DNA of 64,000 nt. Source: Lacrimispora indolis DSM 755. Its GTDB lineage: Bacteria; Bacillota; Clostridia; Lachnospirales; Lachnospiraceae. Of this stretch, positions 36,001 to 43,998 are shown in pieces. The number at the start of each line of letters is the position of its first letter. The stretch's first letter is position 1. Position numbers and translations under genes: made by a program. The stretch spans positions 4,320,001 to 4,384,000 of the forward strand of contig NZ_AZUI01000001.1 of NCBI RefSeq assembly GCF_000526995.1, given 5' to 3'. Under the pieces are notes generated by a model. That model was not told the DNA's origin. It saw nothing but the letters and a program-made list of their open reading frames with translations, and did no database searches.

Positions 36001-37056
36001 ATGGAATTTAGAGAATTAATGGAAGAAGAACTGAACATAGAGCTTTTTAATGATTTTGACCGTTTCCAGGAAGTAAGGGAATGCTGGCGGAAGGAAAACG
36101 GGATCTGGGTGATTAAGCAGAATTCATTTACGGAGCAATGGAAGGGCGAGGAATATGAGGTATTGGTAAAATGCCTGAAACATACCGTCACAACAGGAGG
36201 CGTTGTCTTTGGCTGTTTTCTGGAAGGAAAATTAAAGGGCTTTGCTTCCGTGGAAGGCGTTCCTTTGGGAATGGAGGGGCAGTACCTTGATCTTTCCAGC
36301 CTTCATGTGTCCCGGGACTTAAGGGGCAGGAAGGCGGGCAGCAGGCTTTTTCAAATGGCGGCCCAATGGGCAAGGATTCAGGGGGCAGGAAAGCTTTATA
36401 TCTCCTCTCACTCTTCTGTGGAGACCCAGGCATTTTATAAGTCCATGGGCTGCGAAGAGGCCATGGAATGCAGCAGGGAACACGTGGAAAGAGAGCCTTA
36501 CGACTGCCAGCTGGAATATGTGCTGGATCGGAAGGTAATCTTATATATTGCGGTCAGCCTGGATGGATATATTGCAGATGAGGCAGGCGGAGTGGACTGG
36601 CTGGGCGGTCAGGACAAGGCCTACAAGGGGGATTACGGCTATGGACGGTTTGAGAAGCAGGTGGATACGGTCATTATGGGATACCGCACTTACCGGCAGG
36701 TAGTTACGGAACTTTCTCCGGAAGCCTGGCCATATCCTGGAAAGGAAACCTGGGTTTTGACCCATAGGGAAATGGAAGACAGGACCGGAATCCGGTTTAC
36801 CGGGGAACCGCTTGATACTCTTCTTTCCGGCTTAAAGAAAAAGGAGGGAAAGGCTGTCTGGATCTGCGGAGGAGCACAGCTGGTCAATCAGCTGATGGAA
36901 AAGGATCTCATTGATGAATACCATCTCACCCTTATGCCGGTGCTTCTTGGCGGAGGTGTCCGGCTGTTTGAAAAGACGGGAAAGCAGATCCTTTTAAAGC
37001 TGGTATCCTCTGAAACGGAAAACGGAGTGATAGACTGCATATACAGAAAAAGATAG
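36001..37056 (+). CDS. GNAT acetyltransferase fused to a dihydrofolate-reductase-like (RibD C-terminal) domain
   Basis: A 351-residue two-domain protein. Residues 1-175 look like a GNAT N-acetyltransferase, with LDLSSLHVSRDLRGRKAGSR as the acetyl-CoA loop near 97-116 and AFYKSMGCEEA near 145. Residues 178-351 look like a DHFR/RibD-C domain, with VILYIAVSLDGYIADEAGGV at its start, VIMGYRTYRQV near 224, WICGGAQLVNQLM near 287 and LMPVLLGGGVRLF near 310. One uninterrupted frame spans both, with GAGGAG before the ATG. The substrate of each half is unknown. Similar separate proteins are sometimes tied to antibiotic or cofactor chemistry, but that is not shown here. Confidence 0.85.
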   Translation: MEFRELMEEELNIELFNDFDRFQEVRECWRKENGIWVIKQNSFTEQWKGEEYEVLVKCLKHTVTTGGVVFGCFLEGKLKGFASVEGVPLGMEGQYLDLSSLHVSRDLRGRKAGSRLFQMAAQWARIQGAGKLYISSHSSVETQAFYKSMGCEEAMECSREHVEREPYDCQLEYVLDRKVILYIAVSLDGYIADEAGGVDWLGGQDKAYKGDYGYGRFEKQVDTVIMGYRTYRQVVTELSPEAWPYPGKETWVLTHREMEDRTGIRFTGEPLDTLLSGLKKKEGKAVWICGGAQLVNQLMEKDLIDEYHLTLMPVLLGGGVRLFEKTGKQILLKLVSSETENGVIDCIYRKR

Positions 37057-37209
37057 GGGAAAATCGGGAATATACAAGGCCTTCTTTCAATACAATGAAC
37101 AATAGTGTTATGACCCCTGCAGCACTTTCCGGATACAGGAATACAAGCATTCCTGTGGCCTGCCCATTGCCTGCAGAAGTAAATGTATTTGAAAGAGAGA
37201 TGAAAATAG

Positions 37210-37857
37210 ATGGCAGAAATAAAACGGATCAGATGCGGAAGCGTAAACATCTATCTGATCGAAGAACATGGAAGAGCCATTCTGGTGGATACAGGAAGGA
37301 ATGGATCGGAAGAAAAAATACTGGCTCAGTGCAGAAAAACAAAGGTAGAGCTGATCCTGCTCACCCATGGTCATGTAGACCATGTACAGAATACGGCTTA
37401 TCTTAAGAAGGCATTGGGCGTTCCGGTCGCTCTGCATATGCAGGATTTAGACCTGATAAAGGACAATGCTGCAGAGCCCCTTCATTATCAGGGATTTCTG
37501 GGAATGGTGGTTGCTGAGGTTTCGGAGAAAAGCTATGAATCAGACCGGATACCGGAGTTTTTCCCGGAATTTTTTTTGAAAGAGGGAGACCGGCTGAAGG
37601 ATTACGGGATCAATGCCAGGATCATGGAACTTCCGGGACATACCAAAGGGTCCATAGGAATTGATATTGATGGAAAAAGCGTCATTGTGGGTGATGCATT
37701 GATGAATATGTTTTATCCTGGTCTGTCCATGGTTTACTGGGACAGGGGGGAGATGATAAAAAGTGCGGAGAAGATCAGCGCTCTTGGCGCGAGAAAGGTA
37801 TATTTCGGCCATGGAAGTCCGGTGGAAAACCGGGCTTGGAACAGGGCAGGAATTTAG
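37210..37857 (+). CDS. Metallo-beta-lactamase-fold hydrolase
   Basis: Cytoplasmic MBL-fold protein of 215 residues, glyoxalase II-like. Metal ligands include the THGHVDHV motif near residues 52-59, PGHTKGS near 137, GDALMN near 157, and the last His in YFGHGSP near 198. Substrates of the family range from thioesters to lactones; this one is unassigned. A weak promoter (TTCAAT, 17 bases, TATGAC) and a small hairpin (about 37136-37157) precede it. The next gene follows after 18 bases, so the two are probably co-transcribed. Confidence 0.88.
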   Translation: MAEIKRIRCGSVNIYLIEEHGRAILVDTGRNGSEEKILAQCRKTKVELILLTHGHVDHVQNTAYLKKALGVPVALHMQDLDLIKDNAAEPLHYQGFLGMVVAEVSEKSYESDRIPEFFPEFFLKEGDRLKDYGINARIMELPGHTKGSIGIDIDGKSVIVGDALMNMFYPGLSMVYWDRGEMIKSAEKISALGARKVYFGHGSPVENRAWNRAGI

Positions 37858-37875
37858 ATAAAGGTTAAAAGCGGT

Positions 37876-38517
37876 ATGGTACGGATTTATCTGGCAAGGT
37901 ATGAGACAGCCTATGGAAGGAAAAAACGGGAACTGGAGCATGAGCTGGGAAAAGAGCTTCTTCACATGGGTTTAAGGGATTTATATGGAATTGGCCCGGG
38001 AGCACAGGATCATCCGGTGATTCTGAAAGGGGAGCACGGAAAGCCTTATCTTAAGGACTTTCCCCATATCCATTATAATATCAGCCATACGGATGGCATG
38101 GTGGCCTGCGGAATCGGGGATAAGGAGCTGGGAATCGATGTGGAACGGATACGGCCCTTCCGGAACAATATCTTAAGGAGGGTCTTTTCTGATGCCGAAA
38201 GACTCCGCATGGAGGAACTGCCGGAGGAGGAGCATTCCCAATACTTCTTCCGGATATGGACACTAAAGGAAAGCTATCTTAAGGCAGTGGGCTGGGGCAT
38301 CACCGTACCTCTCACCGGCATTTCCTTTGAGTGGAAGGGGGACTCTCTGCCGGTATGCTCAATTTCCGGAGCATCCTTTCAGCAGACCATGGTGGAGGGG
38401 GAATATGTCCTTTCCATATGCGCCCTGGGAGATGAAGAAATTAATTTTGAGCAGAACCTTGTTTTTTCCACCGAAGGCGGAATCTCTGGGACTGAGCCTT
38501 GCTTTCGGAAACCATAA
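37876..38517 (+). CDS. 4'-phosphopantetheinyl transferase, Sfp type
   Basis: Adds phosphopantetheine from CoA to carrier proteins, 213 residues. The substrate-binding GIDVERIRPF lies near residue 88, and the magnesium/catalytic WTLKESYLKA near 135. HYNISHTDGMVACGI lies near 65. No carrier-protein, NRPS or PKS gene is in the window, so its client is unknown. It may serve fatty-acid ACP or a remote cluster. Its last 77 bases overlap the 3' end of the convergent transporter gene, so the C-terminal tail (about residues 189-213) may not be conserved. Confidence 0.9.
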   Translation: MVRIYLARYETAYGRKKRELEHELGKELLHMGLRDLYGIGPGAQDHPVILKGEHGKPYLKDFPHIHYNISHTDGMVACGIGDKELGIDVERIRPFRNNILRRVFSDAERLRMEELPEEEHSQYFFRIWTLKESYLKAVGWGITVPLTGISFEWKGDSLPVCSISGASFQQTMVEGEYVLSICALGDEEINFEQNLVFSTEGGISGTEPCFRKP

Positions 38518-39373
38518 GCCCTGCCAGGGTCAGCACGATTCCGCAGGCAGACTGGAAGCTGATGCGCTCGCTTAATAAGAGCATGGACGAGATCACGGTG
38601 ATCACCGGGACTGCATAGATGTAGACGCTGGTTTTAACAGTGCCCAGCTCCTTTACGGCAAAGTTCCAGGTGGCAAAGCAGAGGGCGGAAGCACCCAGGC
38701 CTAAAAACAGGATATTAAGCAAGTTCTTTGTATCGGCAAGGCGGTAAAAGCCGAGATTAAAGGGGAGAATTGCCAATGCGGGAACCATGAACAGAAGGCC
38801 GTAGAAGAAAATGCGCCTTGTTGTTTCAACGGTCCCATGGCCGAATTCTCCTATTTTTTTTGTGATTACGGAGTAGGCGGCCCAGGTGACGGCGGCGGCC
38901 AGTGCCAAAAGGTCTCCCTTTGGATTCAGCTTCATGCCGGAGGCTCTCTGGAAGCTGATCAGGATAATGCCCATGATCGCAGTTATAAATCCGGCCAGAA
39001 AACGGGGGCCGGGTTTTTCTCCTTTTAGGAACAGCCAGTCAAACAAAGCTGTAAAAAACGGAGCCACGGCTATGATCACGCTGACGTTGGCAGCAAGCGT
39101 ATAGGTAAGGGCAAAGTTTTCCATGAGGAAATACAAGGTTACACCGCATATTCCGGCGGCTGCGAAAAGGGCTTCCTGCTTGCGGCTTTTTGTCCGCAAA
39201 AGGCGGGGACAAGCCAGCCACAGGGCTCCATAGCCAATGAGAAAACGGAAGAACAGAATTTCAAGAGGGGTAAAGGCCTCAAGAAGAACTTTGGTGGAAA
39301 TAAAGGTGGTTCCCCATACGAAAATGGAAAATCCGGCGGCCAGGTGTCCGTATAAATGATTCTGCTTGTTCAT
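38441..39373 (-). CDS. EamA/DMT-family transporter
   Basis: Membrane exporter of the drug/metabolite transporter superfamily, 310 residues. It has ten helices in two EamA repeats. The first opens HLAAGFSIFVWGTTFISTKVLL; the second has GDLLALAAAVTWAAYSVITKK near 150. The C-terminus is basic. CAGGAG precedes the ATG at 39373. Its end overlaps the convergent phosphopantetheinyl transferase gene by 77 bases. The substrate is unknown (often amino acids or metabolites). Confidence 0.9.
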   Translation of the reverse strand: MNKQNHLYGHLAAGFSIFVWGTTFISTKVLLEAFTPLEILFFRFLIGYGALWLACPRLLRTKSRKQEALFAAAGICGVTLYFLMENFALTYTLAANVSVIIAVAPFFTALFDWLFLKGEKPGPRFLAGFITAIMGIILISFQRASGMKLNPKGDLLALAAAVTWAAYSVITKKIGEFGHGTVETTRRIFFYGLLFMVPALAILPFNLGFYRLADTKNLLNILFLGLGASALCFATWNFAVKELGTVKTSVYIYAVPVITVISSMLLLSERISFQSACGIVLTLAGLMVSESKAQSQRFRLRWKKQGSAQN

Positions 39374-39549
39374 GATCGTCTGCTCCTGTAAGTGATTTTT
39401 GTATAAATTTTAACACAGATCAAAAGAAAAGTCTTGCGGAATGGCCCTGATGGGGCAAAAAACAGGGCTTTGCATAAACAAAGCTTATGAAATCATGAAA
39501 AATGGGTAAAAATCTCATAAGGAATGAAAAGCAGATTGGAGGAAAAGCC

Positions 39550-40722
39550 ATGAAAAACATGACAGACAACTTTTTAATTTCCTTTCTTCAGAGATTTGAT
39601 GAGCACCCATTTGACGTTAAGCTTCATGGAAAGACTTATCATATCGGGGAAGGGAACCCAACGTTTATCGTGAACTTAAAAGAGGATATTGAGGGCAGGG
39701 AATTGCTGACCAGTACTTCTTTGGCGCTGGGAGAGGCCTATATGAAAGGGAACTTAGATATTGAAGGGGACCTTTTTTATGCATTGAATCATTTCCTGGG
39801 CCAAATGGGTAAATTTTCAGTGGACCAGGGAAAGCTTAAGAAACTGATTTTTTCATCCCAGTCTAAAAAGAATCAGGAGAAGGAAGTCACGTCCCATTAT
39901 GATATCGGCAATGAATTTTACCGCCTTTGGCTTGACGATACCATGAGCTATTCCTGCGGCTATTTTAAGACGGAAAATGATTCCTTATACGAAGCCCAGT
40001 GCAATAAGGTGGAAAGGATCTTAAAGAAGCTGTATTTAAAAAAGGACATGACCCTTCTGGATATCGGCTGCGGCTGGGGATATTTGCTGATCAGGGCTGC
40101 CAAGGAATATGGAGTACAGGGAGTTGGAATTACCTTAAGCAAAGAGCAGAAGAATAAATTTGAAGAACGGATTAAAGAGGAGGGACTGACAGGCAGGGTC
40201 TCGGTGGAACTAATGGATTACCGGGATTTGAAAAGCTGGGACAGGACCTTTGATCGGGTTGTCAGTGTCGGCATGCTGGAGCATGTGGGAAGGGACAATT
40301 ACGGGCTGTTCGTAAAAAGTGCGGAAGCAGTATTAAATCCCGGAGGCTTGCTTCTTCTTCACTACATCAGTGCCTTAAAGGAATACCCCGGCGATCCGTG
40401 GATGAAGAAATATATTTTTCCCGGAGGCACCATTCCAAGCCTTCGGGAAATGATCAGTATTTTAAGCGACCATCAGTTTTATACCTTAGACGTGGAAAGC
40501 CTTCGCCGCCATTATTGCAGGACCCTGCGTTTGTGGGAGCAGAATTTTAATGACCACCTTCCGGAGATCCAGGAGAAAATGGGAGCAGAGTTCGCCAGGA
40601 TGTGGGACTTGTATTTAAACGCCTGTGCAGCCACCTTTCATAACGGGGTCATTGATCTCCATCAGATTCTTTCATCAAAAGGGATAAACAACCATCTTCC
40701 AATGACAAGATGGTATGAATAA
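39550..40722 (+). CDS. cfa: Cyclopropane-fatty-acyl-phospholipid synthase family methyltransferase
   Basis: Uses SAM to add a methylene bridge to unsaturated phospholipid acyl chains at the membrane, 390 residues. An N-terminal lipid-binding region is followed by the methyltransferase domain, with SHYDIGNEFYRLWLDDTMSYSC near 115, the SAM motif LLDIGCGWGYL near 172 and GMLEHVG near 240. YIFPGGTIPSL lies near 293 and the C-terminus ends HLPMTRWYE. ATG at 39550 has GGAGG upstream; the frame is open back to 39502. It is monocistronic. Confidence 0.93.
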   Translation: MKNMTDNFLISFLQRFDEHPFDVKLHGKTYHIGEGNPTFIVNLKEDIEGRELLTSTSLALGEAYMKGNLDIEGDLFYALNHFLGQMGKFSVDQGKLKKLIFSSQSKKNQEKEVTSHYDIGNEFYRLWLDDTMSYSCGYFKTENDSLYEAQCNKVERILKKLYLKKDMTLLDIGCGWGYLLIRAAKEYGVQGVGITLSKEQKNKFEERIKEEGLTGRVSVELMDYRDLKSWDRTFDRVVSVGMLEHVGRDNYGLFVKSAEAVLNPGGLLLLHYISALKEYPGDPWMKKYIFPGGTIPSLREMISILSDHQFYTLDVESLRRHYCRTLRLWEQNFNDHLPEIQEKMGAEFARMWDLYLNACAATFHNGVIDLHQILSSKGINNHLPMTRWYE

Positions 40723-40730
40723 ATTTGAAA

Positions 40731-40767
40731 ATCCGGCGCTGTCCGTCCGTGACAGCGGCGGATTTTT
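40731..40767 (+). terminator. Terminator after cfa
   Basis: ATCCG-G-CGCTGTC (40731-40743) pairs with GACAGCG-G-CGGAT (40751-40763), with one G-G mismatch. T's follow. Confidence 0.8.
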
Positions 40768-40831
40768 GCATCATAAAATAAATGACAGGAAAGGACCGGG
40801 CATGTCCCATTGTTTTGCCTGTGAGAAAAGG

Positions 40832-40860
40832 TTGCCGTATTCTGGAAAGCGTGTTATGAT
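40832..40860 (+). promoter_or_regulatory. Promoter of the metallophosphoesterase gene
   Basis: TTGCCG (40832-40837) and TATGAT (40855-40860) are 17 bases apart, about 50 bases before the start codon. Confidence 0.6.
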
Positions 40861-40910
40861 TCCATAGGATAAAACTGACAGGAAGTGGAAAGGGATCTTT
40901 GTGGAATAAC

Positions 40911-42458
40911 ATGAACAGACGAAAAAAGAACTGGCTCCTGGCCCTGATTTATACGGTCATGATTCTCCTGTGCTTTGGAATTGTCATGATCGTGGATAAT
41001 CTGGATACCTCCAACCGTGACAGGAAGGAAACCTCCGATACCCCATATGAAGAAAGCATAAGGCCAGAGGAGCAGGAGAAAAGTACCGGTGAAGAAGACC
41101 ATATAAATCCTGAGACAGAAATAAGTGATGAAGGAACAGAACCGGAGACCCGGAGCGAGACCAGAAAAAAAGGGCGGACGGAAATGCCTGTAAAGGAAGA
41201 AACAGAGGAAGTGGCGGAGGTATACAAGCCTCCAGTCATTGTAGTTGCTTCAGATGTCCATTACTATTCTCCGGAGCTTACGGATTACGGCGAAGCTTTT
41301 GAAGAAATGCTTGAGGGGGACGATGGAAAACTGGTCAATTACATTCCCCAGCTCATGGACGCATTTACAGCTGAGATGGAAGAGCTTCAGCCTTCTGCCG
41401 TGATCTTAAGCGGAGACTTGACCCTTAACGGGGAAAAGGCGGGCCACGAAGCATTGGCGCAGAAACTTGGGATCCTGGAAGAAAAGGGGGTAAAAGTACT
41501 TGTCATACCCGGAAACCACGATATCAATAACTATGCTTCAGCAACCTATTTCGGAGAGGAAAGAGAAGCGGCGGATATGGTAGATCCTCAGGAGTTTTAT
41601 GACATTTACCGCCGGTTTGGATATGACCAGGCAAAGAGCCGGGATGAGGATTCTTTAAGCTATGTTTATGAGCTGGATGAAAAAAACTGGCTTTTCATGC
41701 TTGACTCCGCCCAGTATGAACCTTATAACAAGGTTGGAGGAAGGATCAAAGAAGAGACCCTGACCTGGATGGAAAATCAGCTTGAGGAGGCAAGGGAGAA
41801 AGGGATAACCGTAATTCCCATTGCTCATCACAACTTATTAAAGGAAAGCATCCTCTATCCAACGGACTGTACCCTTGAAAACAGCCAGGATGTCATTGAG
41901 CTTCTGGAATCCTTCCGGGTTCCTCTTTACATAAGCGGCCACTTACACCTGCAGAGGACGAAAAAGCATAAGCCTGAGCCGGGAGAGAGTGAAGAGGCGT
42001 ACCATATCAGTGAAGTGGTTGCAGACTCCATTGCCATTTCTCCCTGCCGATATGGTGTTCTCCAATGGACGGAGGATGGAAGGCTGGTTTATAACACCAG
42101 GGCAATGGATGTGGAAGGCTGGGCAGAAGAAGAGGGGATTTTAGATGACAACCTCCTCCGCTTTAAGGAATACGGGGCAAAAGTTCTCACGGAAGTAGTC
42201 AGCAGCCAGATTTCCAATAAAATTAAGAACCTGCCCAAGGAGCAGGTGGAAAAGATGGCAGGATTGTATGGGGATATTAACAAGGCTTACTGTGAAGGAG
42301 TTCCTGTTGATGCAAAAGAAGTACGCACAGGGGAGGCTTTCCGCTTATGGCAGAGGAATCTGCCGGACAGCCAGATGTTTGCTGAGATCGGCAAGATCCT
42401 TAAGGACACGGGATATGACCATAATACCTGGGAATATGAGCTGGAGAAAAAGGATTAG
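40911..42458 (+). CDS. Membrane-anchored calcineurin-like metallophosphoesterase
   Basis: A 515-residue protein with an N-terminal membrane helix (about residues 9-30), a Glu/Thr-rich acidic linker to about 100, and a phosphoesterase domain outside the cell. Metal motifs are SDVHYY (near 112), SGDLTLNG (near 163), PGNHDIN (near 195), AHHN (near 302) and SGHLHLQ (near 340). The substrate is unknown; similar exported enzymes act on nucleotides or lipid phosphates. Start choice is uncertain: ATG at 40911 has only GGA nearby, while TTG at 40899 follows AAAGGG. Confidence 0.88.
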   Translation: MNRRKKNWLLALIYTVMILLCFGIVMIVDNLDTSNRDRKETSDTPYEESIRPEEQEKSTGEEDHINPETEISDEGTEPETRSETRKKGRTEMPVKEETEEVAEVYKPPVIVVASDVHYYSPELTDYGEAFEEMLEGDDGKLVNYIPQLMDAFTAEMEELQPSAVILSGDLTLNGEKAGHEALAQKLGILEEKGVKVLVIPGNHDINNYASATYFGEEREAADMVDPQEFYDIYRRFGYDQAKSRDEDSLSYVYELDEKNWLFMLDSAQYEPYNKVGGRIKEETLTWMENQLEEAREKGITVIPIAHHNLLKESILYPTDCTLENSQDVIELLESFRVPLYISGHLHLQRTKKHKPEPGESEEAYHISEVVADSIAISPCRYGVLQWTEDGRLVYNTRAMDVEGWAEEEGILDDNLLRFKEYGAKVLTEVVSSQISNKIKNLPKEQVEKMAGLYGDINKAYCEGVPVDAKEVRTGEAFRLWQRNLPDSQMFAEIGKILKDTGYDHNTWEYELEKKD

Positions 42459-42484
42459 AGCAGAGAGGAAAAGCAGGCAGCCCC

Positions 42485-42514
42485 TTTACAATATATTTCA
42501 TGTCGTGATATAAT
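42485..42514 (+). promoter_or_regulatory. Promoter of the RpiR-type regulator
   Basis: TTTACA (42485-42490) and TATAAT (42509-42514) are 18 bases apart, about 40 bases before the start. Confidence 0.6.
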
Positions 42515-42553
42515 GATGAAATAATATTACACAAAGTTCGAGGTGGATTGCTT

Positions 42554-43408
42554 ATGCAGGAAAATATTAGCGTATCCGGTGTTCTCTGCTCTTTCTACGA
42601 TTCATTTTTTGAAGCGGAAAAAAAAATTGCGGATTATATCCTGGCGCATAAAAGTGAAATAATCGATATGACGGTGGCAGAGCTGGCTCTTGCAAGCGGA
42701 ACCAGCGATGCGACCGTATCCAGATTCTGCAGGAGATGCGGATTTAACGGTTTTCATCACCTGAAAATCAATCTGGCAAAAGAGGTGGCAGAGGAAAGAG
42801 GCAATTCTATTGAAGTATCCAATGACATCAGCAGGGATAATATCTCTCAGTCCCTGCAGAATATTCTGGCCAATAAGGTGGCGGAACTGACCCAGACCAT
42901 ATCCATGATGAACCCAGGGGAGTTAGACCGGATCTTATCTGTGATCGAGCATGCCAGGACCGTACAGCTTGTAGCAGTAGGGAATACCATACCGGTCGCC
43001 ATGGATGGTTCCTTTAAATTCAACCAACTGGGGATCCCTGCAGTGTCCGGCTCCATCTGGGAAACCCAGATGGCCTATACCTGCAACTTAAGGGAAGAAG
43101 ATGCCATCATCGTCATTTCCAATTCCGGCTTTTCCAAGCGGTTGATGACCTTGGTGGCGGTTGCAAAGGAAAATCATACGCCAACCATCGCCATTACAAA
43201 CAATGCTTCCTCTCCCCTTGGCCAGGCCTGTGATTACCATATTACCACGGCCACCAGGGAAAAGCTCCTTTTGGGAGAGTTCTGCTTTTCCAGAGTGTCG
43301 GCTACGACAGTGATCGAAATATTATATCTGTTTCTGTCAGTCAGCAAAACGGATTCCCATGACCGCATCAGGCGTCATGAGATCGCTATTTCCGATGATA
43401 AAAAGTAA
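42554..43408 (+). CDS. MurR/RpiR-family transcriptional regulator
   Basis: A 284-residue regulator. The N-terminal HTH (about 10-75) includes AELALASGTSDATVSRFCRR, and a SIS sugar-phosphate-binding domain (about 105-255) has VQLVAVGNTIPVAMDG and AIIVISNSGFSKRLM. Such proteins sense phosphosugars. No obvious target operon is adjacent; fructose genes begin 3 kb downstream. The start at 42554 has GAGGTGGA upstream. It has its own promoter and a strong terminator. Confidence 0.93.
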   Translation: MQENISVSGVLCSFYDSFFEAEKKIADYILAHKSEIIDMTVAELALASGTSDATVSRFCRRCGFNGFHHLKINLAKEVAEERGNSIEVSNDISRDNISQSLQNILANKVAELTQTISMMNPGELDRILSVIEHARTVQLVAVGNTIPVAMDGSFKFNQLGIPAVSGSIWETQMAYTCNLREEDAIIVISNSGFSKRLMTLVAVAKENHTPTIAITNNASSPLGQACDYHITTATREKLLLGEFCFSRVSATTVIEILYLFLSVSKTDSHDRIRRHEIAISDDKK

Positions 43409-43449
43409 ATCAGCATTGCCGGTGAACCAGGCGGTTCATATTGCAGAAA

Positions 43450-43486
43450 AACCGGTGTCAGGATCTAAGCCCTGACACCGGTTTTT
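43450..43486 (+). terminator. Terminator after the RpiR-type regulator
   Basis: AACCGGTGTCAGG (43450-43462) and CCTGACACCGGTT (43471-43483) form a perfect 13-pair stem. T's follow. Confidence 0.92.
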
Positions 43487-43586
43487 TGTTGGATTTCGCT
43501 GGCTAAAGGATCAATAATGCAAATGGAAATGATTCAGTTTAAACCAAAAATCTTTAAGCAATTGTTTACTTTCATTTTACTGTACA

Positions 43587-43751
43587 TTGGTGGACAAGTT
43601 TACCTGGTGCGTTTATACTGAGGATGACACAAAAAATCTGTATGTCTGCCAGAGTGTGGAAAAGAAATACCATTCCATGTCAACTTCATCCCCTTTTGTT
43701 GATGGACAGATTGTGGCACTGCTGAAACGAATAGGTTGTCTGAGATTTTAA
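43587..43751 (+). pseudogene. Gene remnant or tiny ORF before the chemoreceptor
   Basis: From TTG at 43587 an in-frame stretch of 54 codons reads like real protein (VDKFTWCVYTEDDTKNLYVC, then QSVEKKYHSMSTSSPFVDGQ, ending KRIGCLRF). There is no ribosome site or promoter before it. Upstream codons in the same frame look random. Together with the next region this suggests an eroded gene. I do not recognise the family. Confidence 0.4.
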
Positions 43752-43998
43752 AGGGCCCCAATCATCCCGGGATTATAATGTGTAACTGAAAACTTATGAA
43801 GAAACACATCTGAGCCGATATAGTTCTTGAAAAGCCGGGAAAAGGGATACCGACAAGGAAAATACCCTGATACTCAGAAAAGATGTCGTTTAAAGAAACC
43901 TGTGGTATTTATGAAAAAGATGTAAGAAACACCAGAAAAGTCAATGGGAGGGCAATTTAATAATTGCCTGAAAATAATTGTTAAAAGGGGAAATTAAG
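43752..43998 (+). other. Intergenic DNA with frame-shifted coding traces
   Basis: Short peptide-like stretches occur in shifting frames. Near 43830-43892 one reads KAGKRDTDKENTLILRKDVV to a stop. Near 43883-43960 another reads MSFKETCGIYEKDVRNTRKV to a stop. Neither has a start signal. They may be pieces of one decayed gene. The last bases (43981-43998) hold the GGGG ribosome site of the chemoreceptor. Confidence 0.35.
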
